From Candidatus Anammoximicrobium sp. (GTDB lineage Bacteria; Planctomycetota; Planctomycetia; Pirellulales; Pirellulaceae), in contig JAAYYU010000223.1 in NCBI GenBank assembly GCA_012515235.1, positions 1 through 64,000 of the forward strand: 64,000 nt of DNA, read 5' to 3'. The position numbers and the translations under genes are program-made. This document shows positions 42,846 through 52,387 of this stretch, in pieces (the stretch's first letter is position 1; each line of letters starts with the position of its first letter). Under the pieces are notes generated by a model that was not told where the DNA came from, did no database searches, and worked only from the letters and a program-made list of their open reading frames with translations.

Positions 42846-45041
42846 ATGACAACCACAGCCGAAGCGTTGGCACAGGGATGGCGGGTGCATCAGGCCGGCC
42901 AGTGGGCGGCAGCCGAACGAATCTATCGGCAGGTGCTGCAAACCAATCCGGCGGACGCCAACGCCTGGTGCTATTTGGGGATCGCTCTCCACGACCAGGA
43001 CCGGCTGGACGAAGCCGTCGCGGCGTACCGACGGGCGCTTCAGCTGCAGCCCGCCTTTCCCGTCGCCTTCAACAACCTGGGCAATACGCTGCGGCTGCAA
43101 CGCAAATTGGCGGATGCCGTCGCCTGCTTCGATCAGGCACTGAGGCTGAAGCCCGACTATGTGAACGCGCACAAGAACAAAGGGACGGCCTTGGTCTGGG
43201 AGGGCCAGTTGGACGAGGCGCTGGCTTGTTACGGCCGGGCCCTGGAATTCGCCCCCGACGACGCCGATACGCACAAGAACCGGGGCGTGATCCTGCTGCT
43301 GCAGGGACGCTTCGACGAAGGCTGGCCGGAATATGCCTGGCGGTGGAAGACCGACGAAGTGTCGCGGCCGAAGTATCCGCAGCCGCTCTGGGACGGCTCG
43401 CCGCTGGACGGCAAGACGATCCTGCTGACGGCCGAACAGGGCTTGGGCGACACGGTGCATTTCATCCGCTACGCCGCGGTGTTGAAGCAGAGGTACGATT
43501 GCCGAGTGATCGCGGCCTGCCCGAAACCGCTGTTGCGACTGCTGCAGACGTGCCCCGGCCTCGACGCGCTGGTCGCCCAGGAGGAAACTTCCCCGGCCTT
43601 TGACGTGTACTGCGCCCTGTTGGACGTTCCCGGAATTCTCCGCGAGCACGTCGAGACGATTCCCTGCCAGATTCCGTACTTGTCCGCTGATCCGGAACTG
43701 GTCCGCCACTGGCACGACTACCTGCAGCCTTACGGCGGCTACAAAATCGGGTTGGCTTGGCAGGGCAATCCCAAGCACCAGGCGGATCGCATGAGGAGTA
43801 TGCCGCTGGCGGAGTTCGGCCGCTTGGGAAAACTGAAGGGCGTCCAGTTCTTCAGCCTGCAGAAGGGCGCCGGGGTCGAGCAGTTGGACGTTCTCGCCGG
43901 GGCACTGGATATCGTCCCGCTGGGTACTCAACTGGACGAATCGGCCGGCGCGTTCATGGACACGGCCGCCGTGCTGTGCAATTTGGATCTGCTGATCACG
44001 ACGGATACGGCCATTGCGCACGTGGCCGGCGCGTTGGGCGTGCCCACGTGGCTGGCTCTGTCCTATGTCCCCGATTGGCGGTGGCTGCTGGACCGTCGCG
44101 ACTCGCCCTGGTATCCCTCCCTTCGCCTTTTCCGCCAGTCGGCGGTTGGGGCTTGGGGCGGCGTGGTCCGGAGGATGGCCGAGGAACTGCTCCGGTTATC
44201 ACCGCGCATCCAGCCCCGCCGCAGCGAGGATTACCGCGTGGCCACCGCCGGTCCCAATCGGCTGGTCCGCGCGCGGCACGGACTGATGCTGTACAATCGG
44301 CACGACATCTATATCGGCCGCTCGCTGGAACTGTACGGGGAGTTCTCCGAAGCGGAAAGCGACTTGTTCACCCAAGTCGTGCGGCCCGGCCAGGTTGTCG
44401 TCGATGCCGGCGCGAACATCGGCGTCCACTCGCTGGTGCTCTCGAAACTCGTCGGCAATCAGGGGCTTGTGGAGGCGTTCGAACCGCAACGGCGGATCCA
44501 CGAGATCCTGTGCGCCAACATGGCGCTCAACGGCCGGACGAACGTCCGTTGCCGGTGCGAAGCGTTGGGGGAAGCGGCGGGCGAGATCGTGGTGCCGCCC
44601 TTGGACTACGACGCCGAGGCCAATTTCGGCGGACTGGGACTGGGAGGCTACCAGGCCGGTGAGCGGGTCCCCGTGGTCACGATCGATGGCTTGCAGTTGC
44701 CGCGCTGTGATTTGCTGAAGGTCGACGTAGAAGGCATGGAGTTGGCGGTTTTGCGGGGAGCCGCACAGACCGTTCGCCGGTTTTGCCCGCTCTTGTACGT
44801 GGAAAACGACCGCCTGGAGGCCTCGCCGGCTTTGATCGAATATCTCCTGTCGCTGGACTACCGATTATACTGGCACCTGCCGCCGCTGTTCCATCCGGGC
44901 AACTTCTTCGGCAACTCCGCCAACGTGTTTGGCAACATTGTCTCATCCAACATGTTGTGCATCCACGCCTCGGTCAAGTCGTCGATCAGCGGGTTGACGC
45001 CGATCGAAAAACCGGAAGCTCACTGGCTCAAGAAGGGGTGA
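42846..45041 (+). CDS. TPR - glycosyltransferase-like - FkbM methyltransferase fusion
   Basis: A 731-residue three-part protein. Residues 1-150 are four TPR units (WCYLGIALHDQDRLDEAVAAY, FNNLGNTLRLQRKLADAVACF, AHKNKGTALVWEGQLDEALAC). Residues about 165-455 resemble the GT9/heptosyltransferase-like C-terminal domain often linked to TPRs (ILLTAEQGLGDTVHFIRYA, GLAWQGNPKHQAD, DLLITTDTAIAHVAGALG, WLALSYVPDWRW). Residues about 495-690 are an FkbM SAM-dependent methyltransferase (VVVDAGANIGVHSLVLSKLVG, VEAFEPQRRIHEILCANM, LLKVDVEGMELAVLRGA). The start at 42846 is the first Met of the TPR part. It probably builds and O-methylates a surface glycan or glycoprotein. It is followed after 10 bp by a DUF6165 gene. 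Confidence 0.85.
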   Translation: MTTTAEALAQGWRVHQAGQWAAAERIYRQVLQTNPADANAWCYLGIALHDQDRLDEAVAAYRRALQLQPAFPVAFNNLGNTLRLQRKLADAVACFDQALRLKPDYVNAHKNKGTALVWEGQLDEALACYGRALEFAPDDADTHKNRGVILLLQGRFDEGWPEYAWRWKTDEVSRPKYPQPLWDGSPLDGKTILLTAEQGLGDTVHFIRYAAVLKQRYDCRVIAACPKPLLRLLQTCPGLDALVAQEETSPAFDVYCALLDVPGILREHVETIPCQIPYLSADPELVRHWHDYLQPYGGYKIGLAWQGNPKHQADRMRSMPLAEFGRLGKLKGVQFFSLQKGAGVEQLDVLAGALDIVPLGTQLDESAGAFMDTAAVLCNLDLLITTDTAIAHVAGALGVPTWLALSYVPDWRWLLDRRDSPWYPSLRLFRQSAVGAWGGVVRRMAEELLRLSPRIQPRRSEDYRVATAGPNRLVRARHGLMLYNRHDIYIGRSLELYGEFSEAESDLFTQVVRPGQVVVDAGANIGVHSLVLSKLVGNQGLVEAFEPQRRIHEILCANMALNGRTNVRCRCEALGEAAGEIVVPPLDYDAEANFGGLGLGGYQAGERVPVVTIDGLQLPRCDLLKVDVEGMELAVLRGAAQTVRRFCPLLYVENDRLEASPALIEYLLSLDYRLYWHLPPLFHPGNFFGNSANVFGNIVSSNMLCIHASVKSSISGLTPIEKPEAHWLKKG

Positions 45042-45051
45042 GACGCAGACC

Positions 45052-45447
45052 ATGCAAGCCAAGCCCATTCTGGTGGAAATCGCTCCGGGCGAATTGATCG
45101 ACAAGATCACCATCCTGGAGATCAAATCCGGGCGGATCGCCAACGCCGACAAATTGAGAAACGTCCGCGTCGAGTTGCACCTTCTGAAAGCCGCCCGTGA
45201 CAAGGCGATGGCCCCCACGCAGGAACTGGCCGCACTTACGGCCCAGTTGAAGCAAGTCAACGAGAAGCTGTGGGAAATCGAGGCCAGCCTCCGCGTTTGC
45301 GAACACGAGCGGGATTTCGGGCCGAAGTTCATCGAACTGGCGAGATCGGTGTACTGCAACAACGACAAGCGAGCGGCCCTGAAGCGGCAAATCAACGAGT
45401 TGCTGGGGTCGAAGCTGCTCGAAGAGAAATTCTACGCCGAGTACTGA
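45052..45447 (+). CDS. DUF6165 family protein
   Basis: A 131-residue soluble protein with the family's characteristic start (EIAPGELIDKITILEIKSGRI), a central helical coiled region (LTAQLKQVNEKLWEIEASLRVCE) and a conserved C-terminus (FGPKFIELARSVYCNNDKRAALKRQIN, then EEKFYAEY). Proteins of this family usually sit next to glycan-biosynthesis genes; their role is unknown. It begins 10 bp after the fusion protein and is surely cotranscribed with it. Length is typical. Confidence 0.85.
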   Translation: MQAKPILVEIAPGELIDKITILEIKSGRIANADKLRNVRVELHLLKAARDKAMAPTQELAALTAQLKQVNEKLWEIEASLRVCEHERDFGPKFIELARSVYCNNDKRAALKRQINELLGSKLLEEKFYAEY

Positions 45448-45461
45448 CCCGCCCCCACCGA

Positions 45462-45514
45462 CCGACTTTCCGAGCCGTGCCCGGCCAGGTAGCCCGACTC
45501 TCCGAGCCGTGTCC
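45462..45514. repeat. Short direct repeats downstream of the DUF6165 gene
   Basis: CCGACTTTCCGAGCCGTGCCC (45462-45482) recurs as CCGACTCTCCGAGCCGTGTCC (45494-45514), and TTTCCCTCGCG occurs twice just after. The arrangement suggests local duplication in the 190-bp gap before the SUMF1-like gene. Confidence 0.5.
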
Positions 45515-45637
45515 GCCAGTTTCCCTCGCGTTATAGGCTCCGGGTGTTTCCCTCGCGGCCATCCCGGATTATCATGGGCCGTACTTGTTTGTCATCACAC
45601 AACGTTTCCCGCCTTGAATTGTACGAGGAGTCAGCGC

Positions 45638-46807
45638 ATGTCTTGTTTAGGCCTTGTTTTGCGTCGTTCGTTCGCAGTCTTTTTGGTGGCTACTGGAGTC
45701 GCGATCTGGACGGCAGGCGGCTTGGGGCAACCGGATCAGGTTTGGGCAGCGGAAGGTTCCACCGCAGATCCCAGCGTTTCGCCACCCGTCTCTTGGCTGT
45801 TGAAGCCGGTCGAGACACCCAACGCCGACGCCACGACCGAAGCCGAGATGAAACCGTACACCCAGAAGATCATCGGGACCGACGTCAAGTTCGACATGGT
45901 TCCGATCCCCGGTGGCAAGTTCGTGATGGGCAGTCCGGAAAACGAAGCCGACCGCAAGGAAGATGAGGGCCCGCAGTTCGAGGCCGAGGTGGAGCCGTTC
46001 TGGATGGGCAAGTGCGAAGTCACTTGGGAAGAGTACGAGCTGTGGGGCATGGGACTGGACAAGCAATTCCGCAAGGTCACCGGCGCCAAGACGACCGAAT
46101 GGGACACCTTGGCGGATGCGATCACGATGCCCACCAAGCCCTACGCCGACATGTCGTTCGGCATGGGCAAGGAGAAGACGCCTGCCATCAGCATGACGCA
46201 GTTGTCCGCCAAGATGTACTGCAAGTGGCTGTCGGCAAAAACCGGCTACTACTATCGGCTGCCGACAGAAGCGGAATGGGAGTACGCCTGCCGCGCCGGC
46301 ACCAAGACCGCTTACAGCTTTGGGGACGATTCCGACGACATGGACGATTACGGCTGGCACTACGGCAACAGCGACGACAAGTACCACAAGGTCGGTGAAA
46401 AGAAGCCCAACCCGTGGGGCCTGCACGACATGCACGGGAACGTGGCCGAGTGGGTACTGGATCAGTATACGCCGGACGGCTACCAGAAGCCGGCCGCCAC
46501 GCCCGTGAAGAATCCCGTCTTCGTGCCGACCAAGATCGACCCGCGGGTGGTCCGCGGCGGTTCCTGGTTTGACGACGCCGACCGGGCGCGGAGTGCGGCC
46601 CGCGCGGGTTCCACCACCGACTGGAAAGCCCAGGATCCCCAGATCCCGCAGAGCGTCTGGTACCTGACCGATGCCGAGTTCATCGGCTTCCGGGTGGTTC
46701 GCCCCTTGCGAAAGCCCACGCCGGAAGAGGCCGCCAAGTACGATATTGACGAAGTGCAGAAACAGGACATGCTCGACTATAAAGAAATGCGCGGTGCGGT
46801 CGAGTGA
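45638..46807 (+). CDS. Exported SUMF1/formylglycine-generating-like protein, apparently without catalytic cysteines
   Basis: A 389-residue protein with a signal peptide (SFAVFLVATGVAIWTAGGLG); GAGGAG lies eight bases before the ATG at 45638. The SUMF1 fold is clear: FDMVPIPGGKFVMGSPENEA, MGKCEVTWEEYELW, YRLPTEAEWEYACRAGTKTAY, NPWGLHDMHGNVAEWVLD, VVRGGSWFDDADRARSAARAG and FIGFRVVRPL. True formylglycine-generating enzymes have a catalytic Cys pair in the GGS-to-AAR region; here that segment has none. It is therefore more likely a structural or ligand-binding member. No sulfatase gene is nearby. Confidence 0.82.
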   Translation: MSCLGLVLRRSFAVFLVATGVAIWTAGGLGQPDQVWAAEGSTADPSVSPPVSWLLKPVETPNADATTEAEMKPYTQKIIGTDVKFDMVPIPGGKFVMGSPENEADRKEDEGPQFEAEVEPFWMGKCEVTWEEYELWGMGLDKQFRKVTGAKTTEWDTLADAITMPTKPYADMSFGMGKEKTPAISMTQLSAKMYCKWLSAKTGYYYRLPTEAEWEYACRAGTKTAYSFGDDSDDMDDYGWHYGNSDDKYHKVGEKKPNPWGLHDMHGNVAEWVLDQYTPDGYQKPAATPVKNPVFVPTKIDPRVVRGGSWFDDADRARSAARAGSTTDWKAQDPQIPQSVWYLTDAEFIGFRVVRPLRKPTPEEAAKYDIDEVQKQDMLDYKEMRGAVE

Positions 46808-47090
46808 GGGAGCGATTGCGGAAACAACCCGGCTGGCTTCCGTTTCGGAACGGTGAGCGGACGGACGCGGGCCTCCGGTTCCGGCTTGGCCGTCAAACCG
46901 GCGGCTGGCGTCGTGCCGCTCATGTGTCATCGGACACTCGTTCCTCGAACGACGAAGCGCCGGGCTCCTGGGCCGCAGCCAGGCAGCACGGACCGCCTTG
47001 CCCCCACGCGAACGTCGCTGATGTCCCATGCAGGCGTTATTCTCACGGCCCCGATTGCTCGCTTTCCCGCTCTGACGAAAGGAACGATTC
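46808..47090. other. Intergenic region, no gene seen
   Basis: This 283-bp gap between two codirectional genes shows no credible ORF, repeat or riboswitch. AAAGGAAC before 47091 is the ribosome-binding site of the next gene. Confidence 0.4.
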
Positions 47091-48440
47091 ATGAACGCTT
47101 CCCAGGCTCGGACTTTGCCTTCCGCCACGCGTCGTGACTTTCTGAAGCACACATCGACCACTCTGGCGGGATTGTCGCTCTCGCACGGGTTGGCTGCCCG
47201 GAGCTATGCGGCCGAGCAGAACACGGTCAAAATCGCCTTGATCGGTTGTGGCGGGCGAGGAACCGGGGCCGCGGCCAATGCGCTTGCGACCGCCGGGCCC
47301 ACGCAACTGGTGGCCATGGCGGACGTCTTCGACAACCGCTTGACGGCCAGCCTGAAGAATCTCTCCGGGAAGTACGCCGACAAGGTGGACGTCGCTCCGG
47401 ACCGGCAGTTTCTGGGGATGGACGGATTCAAAAAAGCCATCGACCTGATCGCTCCCGGAGGCGTCGCCGTGCTGGCCACGCCGCCCGCCTTCCGGCCGAT
47501 CCACTTGGAGTACGCGGTCGCCAAAGGTTGTCACGTGTTCATGGAGAAGTCCTTCGCGGTCGACGCGCCGGGAATCCGTCGCGTCTTGAAGGCCGGCCAG
47601 GACGCGAAGGCAAAGAATCTGAAGATCGCCGGCGGGCTGATGAGCCGCCATTACCAGCCGTTGGAAGACGCCGTAGCCCGCATCCACGACGGGCTGATCG
47701 GTGAGGTCATCACGGCCTGGGCGTATCGCGAGCACGGACCGGTCGGATTTTCGCCCAAAACGCCCAACGAAAGCGAGCTGTCGCACCAGATCCGCAATTA
47801 CTCGTGCTACACCTGGCTGAATGGCAGTTTCCTGTTGGACTGGCTGATTCACAACCTGGACGTCTGCTGCTGGGTCAAGGACGCCTGGCCGGTGTCCGCC
47901 CAGGGCCAGGGCGGTCGGCAGGTCCGCACCGAAGCAGATCAACTGTTCGACCACTATGCCGTCGAGTACTCGTTCGCGGACGGCACGCGTCTGTTCGCTC
48001 AAGGCCGGCATCAAGCCAATACGTGGGGCTTCTTTGGGGACATCATCCACGGGGCCAAAGGTTCCGCGGTCCTGGGCGAGGGGATCCCGCAGCCCAAGAT
48101 CTATCAAGGCCATCTGCAGTCCCAGGAAAATCAAATCTGGGAATACCAAGGTGCGCCCTGCAATCAGTATCAACGAGAACACGATCTCCTGTTCGCCGCA
48201 ATCCGCGAAGACAAGCCCTATAACGAGACGGAACGTTGCGCGTACGCAGCCATGACCGGTATCCTGGGCCGCATGGCCGCGGAGTCCGGCCAGAGGATCA
48301 CCTGGGAACAAGCGTTGGCGTCCGACCTGGAACTGGCGCCGGGCTTGGATCAGTACACGATGCAGTCCGCAGCGCCGGTTACCGCAGACGACCAGGGCCG
48401 CTATCCGCTCGCCATGCCCGGCAGGACGAAGGTGCTGTGA
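47091..48440 (+). CDS. Gfo/Idh/MocA family oxidoreductase, Tat-exported
   Basis: A 449-residue member of the same superfamily as three other genes here. The Tat motif TRRDFLKHTSTTLAGLSLSHG lies at about 16-36, ending near AARSYAAEQ. The Rossmann site is KIALIGCGGRGTGAAANALA, followed by VAMADVFDN, and CHVFMEKSFAVDAPG contains the EK(S) catalytic motif. The C-terminal part (WLIHNLDVCCWVKDAWPV, GDIIHGAKGSAVLGEG) is the usual substrate domain. AAAGGAAC precedes the ATG. It ends nine bases before the stop of a convergent histidine kinase gene. Substrate unknown. Confidence 0.9.
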   Translation: MNASQARTLPSATRRDFLKHTSTTLAGLSLSHGLAARSYAAEQNTVKIALIGCGGRGTGAAANALATAGPTQLVAMADVFDNRLTASLKNLSGKYADKVDVAPDRQFLGMDGFKKAIDLIAPGGVAVLATPPAFRPIHLEYAVAKGCHVFMEKSFAVDAPGIRRVLKAGQDAKAKNLKIAGGLMSRHYQPLEDAVARIHDGLIGEVITAWAYREHGPVGFSPKTPNESELSHQIRNYSCYTWLNGSFLLDWLIHNLDVCCWVKDAWPVSAQGQGGRQVRTEADQLFDHYAVEYSFADGTRLFAQGRHQANTWGFFGDIIHGAKGSAVLGEGIPQPKIYQGHLQSQENQIWEYQGAPCNQYQREHDLLFAAIREDKPYNETERCAYAAMTGILGRMAAESGQRITWEQALASDLELAPGLDQYTMQSAAPVTADDQGRYPLAMPGRTKVL

Positions 48441-48449
48441 CGGATCCGC

Positions 48450-49550
48450 TCACCCGCATCCCACGACCTGCGGATCGCGAGGCAGCACGAGGCTGATGCA
48501 GACGCCTTCGCCAGGCGTGCTGTCGATGGTCGCGCGCCCGCCGATCAACCGGGCGCGGTCGCGGACCCCGAGCAAGCCGTAGTGGCCCTCTTCAACCGCG
48601 TCGGGATCGAAGCCGACACCCCAGTCGCGGACGACGATTTCCGGGCCTTCTTCGGTGTCGTTCAATTCCACCCTGGCTCGTTCCGACCGGCTGTGACGCC
48701 GGACGTTCGTCAGGCACTCTTGAACGATCCGGTAGACGGCCAATTCGGATTCGGGGGTCAGACGCGGAAAGGTCTTGGCGATCTTCAGTTCGACGGCGAT
48801 CCCGCTGGCCTCGGACACGCGTTGAGTCAGCGTCCGCAGGGCGCCGACCAGACCGGCGGGCGCCAAGTCCGGCGGCCGGACGCGGTCGATCAACTGGCGT
48901 GCCTCGGCCGCTGCTTGGCGCAAAGCCTCGGTGACCGCGTCCAACTTCTGCTCCGCATTCGGCTTGCCTTTGCCAACGCTCCAGCGGTAAGCGTCCAGTT
49001 GCATCAGCGCGGTGAGCATTTCCTGGACGAACCCGTCGTGGATTTCATAGGCGATCAATTGCCGCTCCCGGTCGGTCAGCTTCAGCACCTGCTCGACCGC
49101 CGCCAACTTCTGGTCTTTCTGCTTCTCCAGCGCCTTGCGCTCGCTGACGTCGACGAACACCGCCAACATGCATTCCACGTCTTCACAGACCAGCGGCCGC
49201 TGCCAGACCGACAGCCACAACGCCGTTCCGTCTCGGCGAAGACTCTGCACCTCTACGCCACTGACGTGCCCGTCCTTCTTGAGCAACTCGCGCAGATGAC
49301 GCCGGTCCTGCAGACGGTGAAAGAGGAAATCGCAATTGCGGTTCCACAAGCGAGCGGCGTCCGTGTCAAACAGGCTTTCCAAAGCCCGATTGGTGTACAG
49401 GATTTTTGCGTCTGCGCAGCGAATGATCACCAGCGGTAGGGGCAGGGATTCCACGATTCGCCGGAACCCTTCCGTTCCGTCAAGCTGTCTTGGCAGCGCA
49501 GGGCGCTCGCTAGAAGACCGTTTGGATCGGGGCACGCGGGTTTCCTCCAA
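48450..49550 (-). CDS. PAS-domain sensor histidine kinase (NarX/HisKA_3 type)
   Basis: A 366-residue soluble kinase. Residues 28-140 are a PAS domain (FRRIVESLPLPLVIIRCADAKILYTN, then VFVDVSERKALEKQ). A short coiled coil leads to the HisKA_3 region LIAYEIHDGFVQEMLTALMQ with phosphoacceptor His171. The ATPase domain follows (AVYRIVQECLTNVRRHSRS, the N box, then VVRDWGVGFD and HYGLLGVRDRARLIGG). It has no TM segment, so it senses a cytoplasmic signal. No response regulator gene is adjacent; the partner is elsewhere. Confidence 0.9.
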   Translation of the reverse strand: MEETRVPRSKRSSSERPALPRQLDGTEGFRRIVESLPLPLVIIRCADAKILYTNRALESLFDTDAARLWNRNCDFLFHRLQDRRHLRELLKKDGHVSGVEVQSLRRDGTALWLSVWQRPLVCEDVECMLAVFVDVSERKALEKQKDQKLAAVEQVLKLTDRERQLIAYEIHDGFVQEMLTALMQLDAYRWSVGKGKPNAEQKLDAVTEALRQAAAEARQLIDRVRPPDLAPAGLVGALRTLTQRVSEASGIAVELKIAKTFPRLTPESELAVYRIVQECLTNVRRHSRSERARVELNDTEEGPEIVVRDWGVGFDPDAVEEGHYGLLGVRDRARLIGGRATIDSTPGEGVCISLVLPRDPQVVGCG

Positions 49551-50029
49551 GTCTTACAAGTATCTCCCCTCCGCACGTAGTGACGCGAGACTGCCACAAT
49601 CCCCAGGTAATCCTATGCTACCAAAGGTCGGATGTCGAGGCCTCAAGTCGGGGCGATTCGGCCGTAATTCCGATGTTTCAGCGTCCCCATGCCGGTTTCT
49701 GGAGGGTTGTCGGCGGATGTAAATACTCGGCTTTTTTGCGTCAAGACCGCATTTTTTTCGGACAGAGAATCTGAATTGGACGCCTGCAGTTTGTCGGGAG
49801 ATGACCGGAACCTGGACTGCCGCCCTTGGGCATAACGCGTTCCGAAAGACTTTCGACTTGACGCCAACGGCAGAAACGGCCCTAATTGAGCGAGCATTCG
49901 GTCGCCACCTGCTTGCGAGTTTCGTTCCGACACAATCACCCCAGACTTTGCCGGACAATCACAACTCCAGGCTCTACAGGCGAGCCAACTGACCGCTCAG
50001 GCACCTGGGATTCACGTCACGGAGGAAGA
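49551..50029. other. Divergent promoter region, no gene seen
   Basis: This 479-bp region separates the kinase gene (minus) from the exported-protein gene (plus). It is AT-richer around 49730-49800, with ATTTTTTTCGGACAGAG, consistent with promoters. GGAGGAAGA at 50021-50029 is the ribosome-binding site for the next gene. No ORF with domain content was found. Confidence 0.5.
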
Positions 50030-51214
50030 ATGATGTCCCTGTTTACGCTCTGCTTCCTGGCGGTCGTTGTTGGCCAGACGACAGAGATGGACCGCGAGTC
50101 ACCCAGTTCGCAGTTGCAGCTTGGCCCGCTGCAAGCGCCCGCTACGTTGGAAGGCCAGCCGCCGCGATCCGCTCCGGATGCTTCCGCCGAACCGTCCCCA
50201 GCGATGCTGCAGGCCCCCGCTTCGGCACCGTATCGCTCGATCTACGGTGGCCCGACGGAAGCGGCAGCAGATGCGGCGCCCCGTTTGAGCCCTGACGACG
50301 CGGTTTCAGCCGTTTCCGAGCCAACGCTGACCTCGCTCCCTTCGGCCGCATCGGCCAAGCCGGCGGGGTTGCTTCTTCAGGAAGCGCTGTCGGCACCGGA
50401 CCGAGACGGTCTGGCGGGCCGTCCTGTGGCGTTGCAATCGCTGCTCGGACAGGCGACCGTCGGGACTCGCCGCCTGGATGCCGTCGCGGCTTACTGGCGT
50501 TTGGCGCACGCCGTGGCAGGCCATCACTATGCGTTGGACGAACAGCGGTTTCTGGCGAGCTTGACTGCCAGCGACAGCCGCGACGAACAGGCGTTGTTGG
50601 CAGCCGCTCAAGCGACGGCCAAGGCGGAACGGGCGGAATCGCGTCTGGCGGCGATTCACGCCCAGAAAACGCTGGCTGAATTCGCGCTACCCGGACCGGA
50701 TGCAGCGTGGCTCCTGCCCGCCGATCCGCCGTTTGTCGGCGCTTACCGCACCTATTTCCAAGAACTGAACGAGCGGGGAGCGGCAGCCGATGACCTGCGG
50801 CAGGTCGACGAGACCTTGCCGGTGATCCACGAGTTGATCGACGCGCAAGCCGAAGCCGTCTTCGCCGCCGGGACAGCGATGAACCAGGTGCGGCAAGCCT
50901 TTGAGCAACGGCAGGCATCGCTCGTCCAAGTGCTGGATGCCGTCCAACGGCTGACCCGCCATCGGCGCGCCTTCCTGGCAGCCGTCGAAGAGTACAACAA
51001 ACAAATCGCCCGTTACGCCCTGTCGGTGACGCTGCCCGCCGCCACCGGCGAACGCGTCGTGGGCATGTTGATCGACACGGGCAAAGGCCGCAGGTCCGTG
51101 CTGGCCTCGAAAAAGGACAGCGGCCAGATTCAACGCGTGTCCGGTGAAGAAGCCGTGAGGGATGACGAGCAGGCCGGGCCTCAGTTTCGCCCGCCCCGGC
51201 TGGATTCGCCATGA
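50030..51214 (+). CDS. Exported, helix-rich protein of unknown function
   Basis: A 394-residue protein with a short signal peptide (MMSLFTLCFLAVVVGQT), starting right behind GGAGGAAGA. After a Pro/Ala-rich linker (residues 20-110), residues about 115-350 are long amphipathic helices (GTRRLDAVAAYWRLAHAVAGHH, EQALLAAAQATAKAERAESRL, EQRQASLVQVLDAVQRLTRHRR, FLAAVEEYNKQIARYALSV). This texture recalls TolC-like outer-membrane efflux proteins or coiled-coil envelope proteins, but no barrel strands or duplicated TolC repeat can be recognised. It is divergent from the histidine kinase gene. Confidence 0.6.
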   Translation: MMSLFTLCFLAVVVGQTTEMDRESPSSQLQLGPLQAPATLEGQPPRSAPDASAEPSPAMLQAPASAPYRSIYGGPTEAAADAAPRLSPDDAVSAVSEPTLTSLPSAASAKPAGLLLQEALSAPDRDGLAGRPVALQSLLGQATVGTRRLDAVAAYWRLAHAVAGHHYALDEQRFLASLTASDSRDEQALLAAAQATAKAERAESRLAAIHAQKTLAEFALPGPDAAWLLPADPPFVGAYRTYFQELNERGAAADDLRQVDETLPVIHELIDAQAEAVFAAGTAMNQVRQAFEQRQASLVQVLDAVQRLTRHRRAFLAAVEEYNKQIARYALSVTLPAATGERVVGMLIDTGKGRRSVLASKKDSGQIQRVSGEEAVRDDEQAGPQFRPPRLDSP

Positions 51215-51478
51215 AGCCCGTGGTCCAACGCGGGCACACGGACCTGTCTCTCCGATGCCTCGGAACGTGCTGCCCCAACCGTCTTGGCGGGCCCGTGCAG
51301 CACACAGAATCGGTTCTCGGATTATTCCTAACCACTGTTCCGCCAGCAGGTTCGGAAGACCGCGGGATGTAGCTTTCGGGGCCGGAATGCGTTCTTGGTC
51401 GCGTTGACACGGCGACAAGGCACGCGCACAATAGCACGTTTCCACCGTGCCTATTTTCGAACCGCGTGGAGTAGACCC
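51215..51478. other. Intergenic region upstream of argB
   Basis: This 264-bp gap has no convincing ORF. Open frames from 51395 run into argB but the first part (MVALTRRQGTRT) is not like ArgB. The promoter of the arg cluster probably lies here; no ARG-box palindrome was recognised. Confidence 0.4.
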
Positions 51479-52387
51479 TTGCAAGAGGCGATTGCAAAAG
51501 CGGATACACTCATCGAAGCGTTGGGCTGGATCCGTCGTTTTCGCGACAAGGTGACCGTCATCAAATTGGGCGGCAGCCTGATGGAGCAGTCGGATTCGCT
51601 GCTGCACGTGCTGGTCGACATCGTCTTTATGGAGACCGTCGGCATGCGGCCCGTCGTCGTGCATGGCGGCGGCGCGGCCATCAGTCGGGCGATGGACGCG
51701 GCGGGCATTCGGCCCCAATTCATCCAAGGCCGCCGCTTTACCGACGAGCGTTCGCTGGAAATCGTCGAACGCGTCTTGGCCGGAGAGATCAACGAGGCGC
51801 TGTCGCGGCGGATCGAGGAATTGGGCGGCCGCGCAATGAGCCTGAATTTCCGCACCACCTGCGTGCTGTACGGACGCAAGGCGCAACTGAGCGATGACCA
51901 AGGCCGGACGCTCGATCTCGGCCACGTCGGCGAGGTGACTCGCGTCGACAGTTCGTTGATCGAGAAGATGTCTCAGGCCGGACTGATCCCGGTGATCCCG
52001 TCCATGTGCTGGGACGACAACGGCCACAAGCTGAACGTCAACGCCGACACGGCCGCGATGGCTGTCGCGGAAGCCTTGAGCGCAGAGAAGTTGGTTTTCC
52101 TCAGCGATGTTCCCGGCGTCCTGCGCGACAAGAACGATCCCGCGTCGCGGGTGCATACGCTGAGCGCCCCAGAGGCGCGGCGACTGATTCGCGAAGGCGT
52201 TGTCGGCGGCGGGATGATCCCCAAAGTCGAGGCCTGTCTGGAGACGCTGCAGCGCGGCGTCAAGAAAATCCACATCGTCGACGGCCGGTTGCGGCATTCC
52301 TTGCTGTTGGAAATCTACACCACCAGCGGCGTCGGCACGGAGATCGTGCAAACCATTCCGCCGGACGCTTCCAACCAACGAGCCTAG
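51479..52387 (+). CDS. argB: Acetylglutamate kinase ArgB
   Basis: A 302-residue N-acetyl-L-glutamate kinase, the second step of arginine synthesis. The TTG at 51479 is chosen because GGAG lies eight bases upstream and LQEAIAKADTLIEALGWIRRF is the normal N-terminus; the ATG or GTG further up would add an unrelated leader. Motifs: VTVIKLGGSLME (phosphate loop Lys), VVHGGGAAISRAMDAAG, GEINEALSRRI, NADTAAMAVAEALSAEKLVFLSDVPGVL (ATP/substrate site) and GGGMIPKVEACLETL. argD follows after 117 bp and argF after that. Confidence 0.93.
   Translation: MQEAIAKADTLIEALGWIRRFRDKVTVIKLGGSLMEQSDSLLHVLVDIVFMETVGMRPVVVHGGGAAISRAMDAAGIRPQFIQGRRFTDERSLEIVERVLAGEINEALSRRIEELGGRAMSLNFRTTCVLYGRKAQLSDDQGRTLDLGHVGEVTRVDSSLIEKMSQAGLIPVIPSMCWDDNGHKLNVNADTAAMAVAEALSAEKLVFLSDVPGVLRDKNDPASRVHTLSAPEARRLIREGVVGGGMIPKVEACLETLQRGVKKIHIVDGRLRHSLLLEIYTTSGVGTEIVQTIPPDASNQRA

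Noticed and set aside
45638..46807. Sulfatase-activating enzyme
   Set aside because: No catalytic cysteine pair in the expected segment and no sulfatase gene nearby.
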